64,000 bases of DNA from Mactra quadrangularis (Eukaryota > Mollusca > Bivalvia > Venerida > Mactridae): positions 16,854,403-16,918,402 of the forward strand of contig CM046303.1 of assembly GCA_025267735.1 (NCBI GenBank). The letters run 5' to 3'. Shown here in pieces: positions 40,901 to 50,327 of this stretch; position 1 is the stretch's first letter, and each line of letters begins with the position of its first letter. The notes below the pieces were generated by a model. It was not told the DNA's origin, did not search any database, and was given only the letters and a program-made list of their open reading frames with translations. The translations under genes and the position numbers were made by a program.

Positions 40901-43086
40901 GTGTTGGTATAACTCAGAAAGAGGCTGATGACCTTGACTCGTATATATGTCCAAATTGTCAACGTAAAGATGAAGAAGACCCTATCAACCTTAAAGAGCT
41001 TAATGAAAAAGATTATGATCTGTTATATCGTCTACTACGTAGTTTACAGGTATACAATAAATTTGATTTGGAACTTAGGTTGACTTATTTTCAGCATAAA
41101 AACTTAATTTATGCAGGATGTACCTGAACAAATTTGAAATGAAAATGAGTGTACACAGGACACTCTGATTTCAAATAATGTCATACAGCACTGGTGCATC
41201 TGGTACAAACAAACCTCCAACTACTGCTGATCTAAATATGAACTACTATTAAAATACTTGGTTGATATAAAGTCATTTCTTAGAGTAGTCTGGGAGTTTA
41301 AAGTTACAATTATTTATACTGAGTGAAAGTTTTCAGGTCTGTTAATCATGGAGACTGCCTTTAAACATTTCTATCAGAACTGTTGATGTTCGCTAGAAAG
41401 TAGGGGTATCATTTGAGCATGCTGAAAAGGAGTATTTATAACCAAAAAATCCATGTCATTATACAATGTATTTTTAAGGGTAGAATTGTTAGAATTTTCT
41501 TATTTGACAAAATTAGCAAAGTGGCAGTATAATCGGAAAAAAAATGTCAGTTTTGACTGAATTGAGTCTGAAGGTTAGACTAAAATGTTTTTTTAAAACA
41601 TACTTTTTATGATCATTCAGCTAGACACCAAGTTTTGCTACATTGATTGTATATTGATATTTTTATATTACAGTCACATAAGATGGGATGGCCATTCTTA
41701 GAACCAGTTGATCCATCAGAAGTACCAGATTATTATAATATTGTTAAAGATCCTATGGGTATTTATAAATTTTGATTCATTAATACTCAGTCAAAGATTT
41801 CAGGGTTTTACCAATCCTCGCCTAGAATTTTCTAGAGATTTCAGGGTTGTTCCCAATTGTTGCTCTAAATTACATTCAGCTATAGCCTGATTTAATGTAT
41901 TATATAGTAAAGGGCAAAATTATCAACTAGCCAAACTATATGAAATAAGTAATTTTCTATAGTACCAGACTTTTGGCTAGTGGATTAAAGCAATGACTGG
42001 TTATTCCAGAAATTTTTGACAACTATAATGTAAATGTTGTTATTAAAAATGTCAGGAGAAAGGTCCCACAATTGAATTGAATGTAATGTGTACTAAAAAA
42101 AGATTAATATCGTAATTAATGATTTTCAGCTGTGTGTATAGTCCATTTTTTCTCAACTGTCAAAGTTTGAATAATTTCACAGTGGTTGATTACACATTAT
42201 CTCAATATCACAAGTGTTAGACAAAGAGCACGAAGTCACCGTGAAATTATTCATGTTTTAACAGTTGAGAAATAAAACGAACTATGCTTCATCAGTGCTG
42301 TTGCAGAAAAATATTTTGAGTTTCTTTGGGGGGGGGGGGTTAACACAGTAGCAACACATTGTATAGGTCATATAACGGCGGTCAGTCAATCTACTCACTC
42401 CTCCTGGAAAGGCTTAATCTCTGGATTTAGCTGTTAACCAACTACTTAGCGCATACTTTTGTCAGTACTGCCTTACATAATTAAAATCATTGGTAGGAGA
42501 GAGAATGGCCGTAGAAAAAATTTCATAACCAAGCTCCATGAAAGTATGCCCCGCCCTAGAATCGACCAACAACCTCCGATCTGTAGACTTGCTTGCTACC
42601 AACTTAGCTTGCCAGGCGGCTTTTTTGAGTTCCTGATAACATCTTTTTGATTATCTGATATACATGTATATTGTATTGAGATCAGCTATATGTGTAAAAG
42701 TTAAATAATAAGCAATGAGCTACATGTGGCTGGCACATATATGAGTTTGCCATCAGTTTTGGTTTTTTTTGTAATTTAAATCTTATCATGTTATGTCTTA
42801 AAGCCTTGTTTCATTTCAACTGGTAACTTATGTCTCTGTCTGTGGTTCTTCTGTCGTTTACCTAATTTCAACTGATATTATTTCAGATCTATCTCAAGTT
42901 GAAGCTAATATGGATGCTCATCAATATCGTAGATTGACTGACTTCATTAAAGATGTAACTAAAATATTCAACAATTGTCGGCTCTACAATCCTCCTGATA
43001 CACCATTCTTCCAGTGTGCTGAAGTTTTAGAAACTTTCTTTGTCCAAAGATTGAAAGCTCTAAAAGATAAATTTATGCATACTTAG
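15115..43086 (+). CDS. BPTF: BPTF/NURF301, large subunit of the NURF chromatin remodeller
   Basis: I joined 25 coding exons, 8289 nt in one frame, giving 2762 aa (human BPTF is about 3,000). The start at 15115 is supported by an in-frame TAG nine bases upstream and by the basic AT-hook-like opening ([14 protein letters not shown]). Order of parts: AT-hook, acidic/Ser stretch, DDT (~165-235), PHD1 (~329-372), WHIM-type motifs, a long disordered acidic and Gln-rich middle, two tandem PHD fingers (~2534-2580 and ~2592-2638), and a bromodomain (~2657-2755). In other animals BPTF scaffolds the ISWI ATPase SNF2L/SNF2H with RBBP4/7, binding H3K4me3 through PHD and acetyl-lysine through the bromodomain, in the nucleus. 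Exons are listed in the four entries that follow. All 24 introns are GT-AG. The 5' UTR exon structure is unknown. Confidence 0.96.
17057..17495. mobile_element. Possible TIR element in BPTF intron 2
   Basis: GTTAATTAGAGCTGTCATTG near 17058 is answered in reverse by AATCAATGACAGCTCTACTG near 17470. The subterminal parts share TATCGTCAAT in opposite orientations. The ~440-bp interior is AT-rich and non-coding. The inverted repeat is imperfect and no target-site duplication is clear. Confidence 0.45.
19967..20062 (+). repeat. Short dispersed repeat family D
   Basis: Landmarks: CTAGCCTGAAGTCTGG, GGGCTAGTGAAAATTACTTA, CTGGCTAGTTGATAATTTGA. Related copies occur at 30870 (split by an insertion), 41883 (reversed), 52866 and 55568. 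The unit is ~100-130 bp and has no obvious terminal repeats. Confidence 0.7.
20566..20972 (+). repeat. Dispersed ~400-bp repeat E, BPTF intron 5 copy
   Basis: It matches 50536-50934 along nearly its whole length (TAATTTAGATCTGGCCTTTT, GGCGACCTTTTCTCATCATA, GTTATGATACGTAACTTGTT, AGTTCATCTCGACGTGACCT). Differences are scattered substitutions and short indels. No clear open frame is conserved between the two copies over the full length, so it is probably a non-autonomous transposable element of unknown class. It ends ~66 bp before exon 6. Confidence 0.8.
21039..29479 (+). CDS. BPTF: BPTF exons 6-11: disordered middle and conserved core
   Basis: Exons: 21039..21594, 22263..22499, 25038..25421, 26125..26264, 26646..26814, 27515..29479. 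Exons 6-7 are Ser/Thr-rich and end with the conserved [22 protein letters not shown] segment. Exons 8-10 hold the conserved [15 protein letters not shown] to [10 protein letters not shown] block and [16 protein letters not shown]. Exon 11 (1965 nt) starts with a Glu/Lys-Val repeat tract (KEE, VKEE, SEIK units), then a polyacidic run. It ends in a conserved block (~1554-1694, [57 protein letters not shown]). An unusual C-x4-C-x8-C-x4-C cluster lies at residues 1340-1359. The block from DDT to here aligns in order with vertebrate BPTF from memory. Confidence 0.95.
21993..22235 (+). repeat. Dispersed repeat F, BPTF intron 6 copy
   Basis: It shares GGCGGGC, CATCCAGTGT, TTACCATATATTTCTGC, TTTATTGTCAGATCTT and the end GTGGTTTCCACATTAC with 48601-48841. 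It ends only 27 bp upstream of exon 7, so the branch point of intron 6 may lie in repeat sequence. Confidence 0.75.
22681..24517. mobile_element. Non-autonomous hAT-like element in BPTF intron 7
   Basis: The left end CAGGGTTGGCGCTG and the reversed right end CAGGGTTCGCGCTG form terminal inverted repeats. Subterminal TTGTCGCCAA / TTCGCCAA motifs recur in inverted orientation at both ends. The flanks share AATTTT, shorter than the 8 bp expected for hAT. The 1.84-kb interior is AT-rich with no transposase frame. Confidence 0.65.
30135..36416 (+). CDS. BPTF: BPTF exons 12-19: Gln/Ser/Thr-rich low-complexity region
   Basis: Exons: 30135..30273, 30619..30818, 31833..31976, 32594..32827, 33312..33434, 34097..35050, 35689..35932, 36191..36416. 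Exon 12 carries the conserved [17 protein letters not shown] motif. Exons 13-17 are Gln-rich with many TxxG and VQ repeats; exon 17 alone gives 318 residues, including several Q-stretches. This part corresponds to the long Gln-rich transcription-factor-binding region of vertebrate BPTF and is the least conserved in residue identity. Exon 19 encodes a conserved Lys/Glu coiled coil ([20 protein letters not shown]). Five internal exons in a row (13-17) end in phase 1. Confidence 0.93.
30870..31400 (+). repeat. Repeat D copy split by a MITE (BPTF intron 13)
   Basis: The left half (GTAGCCTGATTTCTGGGACT, GGGTTAGTGAAAAACTAG) and right half (CAAGCTAGTTGATAATTATG, ATATGGCTAGTTCTCAAG) together match the continuous copy at 19967. 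They are separated by the element at 30927-31335. Confidence 0.75.
30927..31335. mobile_element. hAT-like MITE nested in repeat D
   Basis: Perfect 16-bp terminal inverted repeats: CAGGGCTCGAATTTAA at the left and TTAAATTCGAGCCCTG at the right. Subterminal CTCGCA / TGCGAG motifs are also inverted. Length is 409 bp with no coding content. Candidate 8-bp flanks (AGTTTTTT, TATTTTAT) match only partly. Confidence 0.8.
33796..34015 (+). repeat. Repeat H fragment in BPTF intron 16
   Basis: It begins TTAGCTCACCTCAGCACAAA followed by GTGCTCAAG, a self-complementary AGCTCACCT...AGTGCT arrangement. A stretch with ATTTCTGTACAAATATTGAT and GGGGGTCACAAG follows. This head recalls a high-copy bivalve repeat whose members start with this short hairpin; the assignment is from memory. 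Confidence 0.5.
35325..35560 (+). repeat. SINE family A body in BPTF intron 17
   Basis: Body and tail are well preserved: TTGGTCATGAAATTATTTCT, TTATGTAGGGCAGTAGTCAG, GACTGACCACCGTTATATGA, CCTATACAATGTGTTGCTAC, then GGTGTTAAACCCAAC with an (AAAC)n end. The tRNA head is missing or very decayed. Confidence 0.8.
36819..37003. mobile_element. Tigger/pogo-type MITE in BPTF intron 19
   Basis: Terminal inverted repeats CAGTAAAACTCGGATATAAC and its reverse complement (with one gap-like difference), flanked on both sides by TA, the target duplication of pogo/Tigger and Tc1/mariner elements. Length is 185 bp; the interior contains direct and inverted TATGTTATAAC motifs. Confidence 0.8.
37089..38290. 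mobile_element. 1.2-kb TIR element ending at the BPTF exon 20 acceptor
   Basis: The left end CAGTAAAAGTTC and right end GAACTTTTACTG are perfect inverted repeats with TA on both sides. TCGAAC motifs recur in the terminal parts (CTCTCGAACACC at left; AGTTCGAGCCAGCG at right). The AT-rich interior has no transposase frame, so it is non-autonomous. The right end is only 23 bases before exon 20. Confidence 0.8.
38314..43086 (+). CDS. BPTF: BPTF exons 20-25: tandem PHD fingers and bromodomain
   Basis: Exons: 38314..38475, 39421..39545, 40039..40212, 40854..41049, 41674..41758, 42887..43086. Exon 21 ends and exon 22 begins inside the first C-terminal PHD ([12 protein letters not shown] | [17 protein letters not shown]). 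Exon 22 also holds the start of the second ([12 protein letters not shown]), which exon 23 completes ([17 protein letters not shown]). Both retain the Tyr and Trp positions that form the H3K4me3 aromatic cage in human BPTF (PYDES Tyr, FY Tyr, NW/DW Trp). Exons 23-25 encode the bromodomain ([36 protein letters not shown]), with the acetyl-lysine-binding Asn in RLYN. Insects also have two C-terminal PHD fingers; the usual human protein has one. Confidence 0.96.
39127..39368 (+). repeat. Repeat G with hairpin head, BPTF intron 20
   Basis: It starts with a self-complementary head (TATACCCCCGCTTCGAAG then GGGGGGTATA), continues with GTCCGTCAGTCCGTTACAAA and a TTTCTCAGCAACTATAAC block, and ends GCGGGGGTATCACTAGTGAG. 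Same design as the repeat at 60010 (hairpin head, CCGTC tract, return motif at the end) but different sequence. Ends ~53 bp before exon 21. Confidence 0.7.
40243..40452 (-). repeat. SINE family C, BPTF intron 22
   Basis: On the minus strand, a tRNA-like head (GATCCAGTGAAAG; B-box-like GGCTTGAACCC) is followed by the body GCACTG...ATTTCCTTCATAAAGAAATTTACC type block, a CTCCACTCAGATGAAAATGG segment and the end GGAAACAGACTTT. Matches 60811-61053 and 53438-53590. Confidence 0.75.
41883..41990 (-). repeat. Repeat D, reversed copy in BPTF intron 24
   Basis: Reverse-complement landmarks of the family are visible: AATTATCAACTAGCC, ATGAAATAAGTAATTTTC and CAGACTTTTGGCTAGTGG. Confidence 0.6.
42340..42615 (-). 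repeat. SINE family A, full copy in BPTF intron 24
   Basis: On the minus strand, a degenerate tRNA-like head (GCTAAGTTGGTAGCAAGC; B-box-like TGGTCGATTCTAG) leads into the body (CATGGAGCTTGGTTATGAAA) and the tail TGACCTATACAATGTGTTGC. A run of 12 G (42328-42339) abuts the tail. Confidence 0.8.
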
Positions 43087-43529
43087 AAACTATTGATGCA
43101 ATGTTAATGCTGAGGAGATTTTTCTCAATTGCTGAGTGTTTATTGTTGAATTACCATGATATTATGCAGACAAGTATAGGACAAGAAATGGTTTTTAGGG
43201 GACAGAACTCTGAAACCATGAGATAAATATAATGTGACCCTATTAGTTGACAAGTGGGACAGCTATTGATAAATAGACTACTGATGATGGTTTATACACA
43301 AATTTTTACTACTGCCTTTGATTTTTCATATTGTACAGTTATACCATACTTAATTATACAGTGGAGACTATGTTCTGTTTACATTATGTTTTATTTAATT
43401 TCTAGACTTTATTGTTATAGTGCTTCGTACATGATTTGTTGTGTATCTAGATTTAAGTTGATTAACCTTGTTGTACATTGGATAAAATGGATTCATTTCT
43501 GATTACTGGTAGCCGTTTATGTACATATG

Positions 43530-43535
43530 AATAAA
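43530..43535 (+). promoter_or_regulatory. BPTF: Poly(A) signal of BPTF, proximal
   Basis: AATAAA 444 bases after the stop codon. A second AATAAA at 44382-44387 could serve a longer 3' UTR. Confidence 0.55.
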
Positions 43536-44381
43536 ATTCATTAAAATACACGTTTAAATTAATGAGATTTTATTACTGAATACTTAACAAAAACTGAATG
43601 AAAATGTTTATGCTATACTATTTTAGTATTGATAGTAATGTGGGTACTAATGAAAAATATGTGTATTGAAAGTTAAGTTATGCTAAGGCCTAGAATATTA
43701 TTTTTATTATGCAAGGATACTGGAGAATATTATTGATAAGATTTTGTGTTTGATATGTTCTGTCATTTTTTCACTCTTGTGTTGTTTTTTATCTTGACTA
43801 TAAAACCATTTGATGGGGTTCCATAATCGTTTTCTTGTGTATTTTTTTGTTTATATGGTACATTGGGTGTGTAAATATAGTGTGTGTGACTTTAAGACCT
43901 AATAGTTTAATATGTGCCAATTTGATTGGAAGGGTGAAAGTGTTTAAGGCTATAACTTGATGGATAACTTTACAAAATAAGTATTTGTACAGTAATAGGA
44001 ATTATTAAGGCCTAAATAGAGACAAATTTTGAAATCCTATTTCAACTACATAAACCAAACTGCAGAAACATGTACTGTAAAAAAAATGCTGAGGATATTT
44101 GAAATTTGTTGACAGTTTATTTACACCTTGCACTTTATTTACATATAATGAATAGTGGTACATAACAAAATACAGAACATGATTGATATAAGCAAAGTAC
44201 ACCTGTTGGTTTTAAATATCTAAGTGTATACATTGTTTATCATGTTTAACTGTGTGTGACTGACAAATTTTATACATTTTGATATTAAAGTCATATAGTC
44301 GGTTAGTTATGGCTTTATACATTTTTAAGTTACAACTTGGGTGCAGTTAAGTTGATTGAATGTTATAAATAATGTATTTGT

Positions 44382-44387
44382 AATAAA
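44382..44387 (+). promoter_or_regulatory. BPTF: Possible distal BPTF poly(A) signal
   Basis: AATAAA about 1.3 kb past the stop, with T- and GT-rich sequence following. Which of the two sites is used cannot be told. Confidence 0.35.
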
Positions 44388-47300
44388 GTAAAAAAGTGAA
44401 GTATTTTTGTATCTTTTATTATAGAACTAAAAATTCATATATTTTATGGAACCATTGATGTCTGATTTATTACTATAAATGAATGAAGCTATTTCTTGAT
44501 CTGTTATCATTTAAATATTGTGAAATATGAACAATTTTTCAAATGCATGGGTGGAAGTTTTTCAGGACCAATCCTGCATAATGGCCCTTTTGCTATGTAA
44601 AAGCTGCTGAAATTGTTAAGTTCGGGATTGTGAAATTTCAAACTTTCACCCTTGCAAATGTGTGAATTGATTACCTATATTTTTGTGTATGCATTGTTTA
44701 GTGTTTAGATCTGTATGTCAAACTTTAATTTGTTGCTTACAATGAAATGTTGGTTTGATCATTAGGGCGTACATGGCAATATTTAGTTATGATATGTAGC
44801 TGACAAATGTACAAATGTGTTGTTAAGAAATGTCATTTATTGTACATACACATTATTTATTTTTTCATTTTTTACTAGTGTATATCTTTTTTCTCCTCAT
44901 ATATTAATTAATCATTATCAACATTAATCTCTGTGTATCATTTACCATGTAGTTTGTACATTATCATTGATTTGTCTTCATTGTTTTCCTCAGTTTGATA
45001 CGATGGTCCTTATGATGTATGTGTATAAATCCATACCTGACATATTATGTCATTTAGATATTAGAAAATAAGGTTGTGTGTCTTGACAAGAGCTATTAAA
45101 AATTAGAACAACTAATCGAAAAGACATACATCAGAACAATAGACTTTGTAGGAATCTTGTCTTCTTTGATTTTTTCACCACAAAATGTTCCTTTAGTTTT
45201 ATTCAAAGTACATTGTATTGAAAATATTAGGTTTCAGTATGATAGAATATAACTGTTTGTCAGAACAGAACAGAACAGAACAGAACTTTATTTCTCTCAA
45301 ATTACAATGTAATACATGAGAACAAATTTTTTTCAAACAATTTTTACCTCATTTAATTAGTGCTTATTTAAAGCACCTTGGCAATTTAAAATTTCTTTAA
45401 GATCATGCAGTTTTCCCTAAAATCTGAATTTTTACAGGCTTTTTTCCCAATCTAGCAATCTTCATGTTAATTCTTTCCCAAAATCAACAGGGTCAAATAC
45501 TTTTTTTAATAAAATCAAAAACTTGTATGTGTTATACATGTAACTTAATACAGCCTTCAGGTAGATAAAGTTGCTGTAGCTTATTTGCTTGTACATGTAT
45601 TGAAGAACAGAGATTAATTCATACAGCCCTATCATATGCACAGCAGGCATAAGATAGTTAAATCAATAATGATAATTCTATAATAATTCTTTATTATATT
45701 CATGTGGCATTTTGTGTCAGTTATAGATTTATACACTTCAACAATCATTTCAGTATCTACACTCTACTAGTCACATGTCTCATAATTTCATCTACATTTG
45801 TGTTTCATTAACTATTGACCTGGAGCCTGTTGCTTAAGGTCATCACTACCTAGCCTTTTTAGGTCCTTCAAGTTCTATGCTACAAATCTGCTTCCAGGTA
45901 GAACAACAAAGATTGCAGTCTCTGAAAGTGTCAAGAGTGTTGGTTCCGAAACTATTTAGTTAGTAAAATGATATTGCTAGTTAGTACTACAATGTACAAA
46001 CTGTTGCATAGGAAATAGCTAGGTAGCGTCAGGTAGTGATACCTTTGCTTAATTGGCTCATGGTGATTATTGTTTTAGCTGTCAATTTTGGATTTTCTTT
46101 TCTCCTAATAGTTTAAACCTTGAAAAAGAAACAAGAAACAATTCAAGTCTTGTGACATTTCAAACTCTCAAGCATGAACTTAAGTTTTCAAGACTGGTCC
46201 TGAATTTTTGGAACAAGAATGGTTGATTTAAAAAAAATAAAAGCAGCAGAAATCATGAAATTAAGGATTTCATTTTTTTTATTTTCACCCATGAACATGT
46301 TATAGTAATATGAGTTTTAAGTTTTAAATCGAAATTGAGAAGTTAAGTAACATGTGTTAGATGTAATATTGAGTGACTCTTAGTGATTGTGGTTTGTATA
46401 GACAAATATACTTATTTCTAAATTTTGTGTATTATTTCTTTCTTTTACATAATGCACTTGCATGTATTTATGTTTAATCAGGTGTCAGAATTGTTTACCT
46501 TTGAGTGACGAGAATGTTAGCAGCACTTCGGTTGGGGAAATTCACCTTTTTACACTAACTCTTCAGTTTTGTGATCTGGCTATCCATTAAATTTGCTAGC
46601 AGTGCTCTGTCCCACCATTAATGAGGTTCACAGCTCATTGAACTTCAAAGCATTTTAGGTATTTGAGTTAAGCTTCATATACCTACCAATCCATCTTTTA
46701 CAGTCAGGAATGGGAAGCACTATAAACTATCATATAATTATTAAGTTGTAAAATTAACCCATTTCAGACTGTCCTTTTATTACTTTGTATACTAAGGTAT
46801 TCTTTGAAGATCCTTGTCACTTAAGTATTATTAAAAAATGTCCATTCTTTAGCATTAATTGCTTTATTTATTACCAACTATTATTTGCACAATGTATTTC
46901 ATTTTGAACGTTGGCAAGTTGTCTATTTTGTAAAAAGTGGGCTATCATACTCGATGGTGTGTAAGCATAACCCTTTCAATGTACTTTTTGGATGAATTTT
47001 TACTGAGCATGACATTTAAATAATGTAATGAATCTAAAATAAGATTTTCCATTCAAATTCTTATACTTTCGGTAATGCAAAATATTCCCTTGAAATTTCT
47101 GTTCTACAAATCTATGATGCTTCTAGAATACTTGAACATGCTGTAAGTGGACTGCTCTTGTTTCATTAAATATTTTTTCGCAGTTTCTGAAACCTTGGTT
47201 GATATTTGTATCATCTCTCATGTAACCACCAACTTTATTTTGTTAAAAAAGTTTTACTTAGATTGCACAATACAATATTTTGTTATGTCCTTAAAGCTTA

Positions 47301-47803
47301 TTCTAATTTCAAGTGAATTATTGTCCTGATGTGCAATGCTGAAATAGTTTTAAATGTGTGAAAAGTAGGCAAGGAAGACATCTGGCCAGTTTCCTAAGGT
47401 TATCCTCAGCTAGTGTTTTGTCCCCTGAACTACTTAATTGTCACTAGATACACTAAAAACCACTCCTTGTCCCATGGGACTGAAACACCCAGAGAAATTA
47501 ATATCCAACTTTAGGTAAACTGGCTTTTTTATTAACGTTTTTAAGAGGAAATAAGTATATAAAAATACTGCCCAATTTGGTGTGTAATCATAGAACTGTC
47601 ATATAACAAACATGTGAACTTCTTATTAGGTTTGCATTGAGATTTTTGGACAGGTAGTAAAGGGCATAAGATTTTAATGATCTTGTATTACAGATCTGCC
47701 AAAATGCCATTTATACTTGATCAACTGAATTTCAAAGATTTACCAAACTGTCTAGCTAAGAGGCCTGCCACAATAAACTTGATTTATTTTATGGGTAACT
47801 AAA
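44388..47803. other. Intergenic between BPTF and PIGX, first part
   Basis: AT-rich with no convincing gene. It contains a LINE-type 3' tail at 45261. The reverse-strand frame at 45462-45650 behind that tail (NTYKFLILLKKVF...) might be body sequence of the same element, but I do not recognise a domain. Confidence 0.45.
45261..45330 (-). mobile_element. 3' end of a minus-strand retroelement with TTCTG tail
   Basis: Five tandem CAGAA units (the tail TTCTG repeated, read on the minus strand) are followed by CTTTATTTCTCTCAAATTAC, AATGTAATACATGAGAAC. The same arrangement recurs at 48393 with fewer units. Short tandem tails of this kind are typical of RTE/CR1-type non-LTR elements; the class is inferred. 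Confidence 0.5.
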
Positions 47804-48090
47804 TGTGTACCATGCGACAAGCATTTTAATGTAAAACACATTCTCCTTGACTGTCAGGATTTTAAATACATTCATGACAAGCATTTTAAGGTTAACTCAC
47901 TTAGAGAACTTTTTCAGTCATTACCTTCATATGCCATTGTATACTATCTGAAGGAAATAAATATTTATCATAATGTATAGGACTTAAAACCATTATAATT
48001 TGGTTGCATTAATAGTATCATCAATTGCTTATGGCGCAATATAACCTTTCTGTGTTGATGCGCCGTAAAACCCAAACAAACAAACCTAAT
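47804..48090 (+). mobile_element. LINE 3' end: last 58 codons of ORF2 plus 3' UTR
   Basis: The frame 47804-47980 reads CVPCDKHFNVKHILLDCQDF and ends with YYLKEINIYHNV and a stop. The VKHILLDC and LKEIN motifs are the hallmark C-terminus (CCHC-like Cys/His region) of ORF2 proteins of jockey/I-type non-LTR retrotransposons. The 3' UTR ends TTGATGCGCCGTAAAACCCA followed by (AAAC)n. That end is shared with the SINEs of families A and B here. 5'-truncated and dead. Confidence 0.75.
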
Positions 48091-48392
48091 CTTTATCAAG
48101 CAGTCTGCACACTAATCTGTGCTACCACTATAACAGAGTATATATAATCAAATTGTTGGGAAGTTGCAAACATTACCATATACCTCCATGTATGTTAAGT
48201 ACTGTCTCTCTCTAAAGATCATGTGTAATACAATGTTTCATGTTTATCAAGGCCAGCTTTTTGTAATGTATATAATAAGTATCATTATTAATTATAGAAT
48301 TACCTGTATATATGAATATATCAATAAACTGTAGATTAACTTAATTGTTCTTGTTTATTTGTTATACAGTAGATTGTAGATCTTGGGCTGTG

Positions 48393-48460
48393 AACAGAAC
48401 AGAACAAAACTTTTATTTCTCAAGCTACAAAGGTAATACATGAGAAAGTTATTACAGTAC
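48393..48460 (-). mobile_element. Second retroelement 3' end with TTCTG-type tail
   Basis: GAACAGAACAGAACAAAAC, TTTTATTTCTCAAGC, GTAATACATGAGAAAG: the same tail and adjoining sequence as at 45261. Confidence 0.5.
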
Positions 48461-48600
48461 AAACATATTTATAAGGTAACAATAGAACTAGAATTCCTGG
48501 ATTTATGTTTACGGCTTATATATAGTTCGTTTTCTTGCTGTGGATCAGGTGATTTGTTTTAGCCGTGTTTTTTTTCAACGAAAAAATTCGGCTTATGTAG

Positions 48601-48841
48601 TTTGGCAAAACCTGGGCGGGCAGGGGGGGCATCCAGTGTCGTTAACAATTGCATTAAAGTTTTTTCTTTACCATATATTTCTGCTATTTATTGTCAGATC
48701 TTGATGAAACTTTACCTGGCTTTATTATGGATTATTTCCCTTAGTAATGTTTGTGTTAAAGTTTCTAATATGTTGGATATCTCTGGCATTTATAGGTCAG
48801 ATCTTAATGAAAATCTGGCTTTAATGTGGTTTCCACATTAC
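48601..48841 (+). repeat. Dispersed repeat F, intergenic copy
   Basis: Second copy of the repeat at 21993-22235, including the shared end GTGGTTTCCACATTAC. The 113-codon frame over it is a chance reading of the repeat. Inside, CAGATCTT...ATGAAA occurs twice, suggesting an internal duplication. Confidence 0.75.
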
Positions 48842-48859
48842 TTGTATTTTAGGCTGTGG

Positions 48860-50327
48860 TACTGGGCTGCAGCAGAGGCTAGTTTCCTAAAGATATCACT
48901 ACTGATCATCCCCTGGACACTTAAAGGAGAAGTATATATCTAATCAAGGGTACCAGGGGTGAAGCACTAGCTAGAGATATGCTTAGGAAACTTGCCACAG
49001 GGGATTAGTTCAATTTTGGGCAGTGGATTAGGTAATTTTAAATGAAAATGTAGTCGAGTTCAGAATGGCATCATAGAACAAGGTAATGATTAATTAATGC
49101 AATTTATTATGATATGAATACATTATACAGAGGATATTATGTCAATTTAATTGTTTTGCTTCACAGAGTGAGCTCGGGCAACATTTTCAATACATTGTAT
49201 TTGCACAAATAGGCAATCTATTCTTCCAGCTCAGTAGTATTTTTGCAGCAAATGTAGCGTGAACAACTACATGTATTTTTTCCTCAGAGAAGACATTTAA
49301 CACTATCACTGCACAGTACCCACCATAAGTTAGGAGACAAAGGAAATTTAATAATTTTTTAATTTCATTGATTGTTTTCGGTAGAACTATTATTTTTGAT
49401 ATATTTGATATGGTTGATGATTAAATGAAATCAATATTCTTGAATACTATTACAAATAGTACCATAACAAAAAATAAGCAAAACTTAAGCATTTCAATAT
49501 AAATAGTAATCACAATTTGGAAACAACCTATGAAATAGGCTTACAAAGTGAAAGATGTCTCCAAAACTTGGCAGGTACTGTATATTATCTGTATTGTTGA
49601 CAATTCACCTAGTTAGTTTTTACATCCATAACATAGAAGAAAACTAAAACAGAATTCACACAAAAGCGGTTTGAAGTAAATTAATTTGTTTCTGTTATAC
49701 GAGTCAGAAAAAAGACATTTATAACAAATATCTCATTAGATTTAGAATGTAATATTAATTTTCATGGTACTTTAGTAATGAGCATCTTTATTAAAATTTT
49801 CGTCTTAAAAAACCTTCATCAGTAATTATGAAAATGAAAATTTAGACGTTCACATTATGAGCTGTTTTCTACACCGGAAATAAAGTAAAACCAGACGTAG
49901 TGTCAAAATTTTGATCGTGACGTTACGGGCCAAAGAGTGCACAAAACACTTTACTAAAAAATCTTATGACAAAGAACATTGTAAGTCAAAAGAAGGAAAA
50001 CGGTCACTTTTTGGTCAATCAATTCCAAATATTTTTTAGTTATTTAGAATACTTATGATTTACATATCATGGTTACATTTATAATCCTACCGACTTTAAG
50101 CTGCAAGATTAATAGAATAGACTTACGATAACTTATGTCGTAAGACTCTTTGAAAAGTACACTAGTGTACAGTCTTATATACAGTAGTTCTTTCTATATA
50201 ATATAATTCATAAGTCACAGGGGTCAGTCACATGGTCTTAAGAATCCAATTCAACACTGACATATCAAATAATCCAGACCAAATAACATACATACATGTA
50301 TGCATCAATACAAAATACCAGTATTCA
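48860..50327. other. PIGX: Intergenic, 3' of PIGX
   Basis: AT-rich, no open frame of note. The part nearest 50327 should be the PIGX 3' UTR; no canonical AATAAA on the minus strand was found close to the stop codon. Confidence 0.4.

Noticed and set aside
39880..46300. A possible repeat family around GTGAAATTTCAAAC...TTTCACCCTTG (39.9, 44.6, 46.2 kb)
   Set aside because: Shared words are short and AT-rich; I could not align the copies convincingly by eye.
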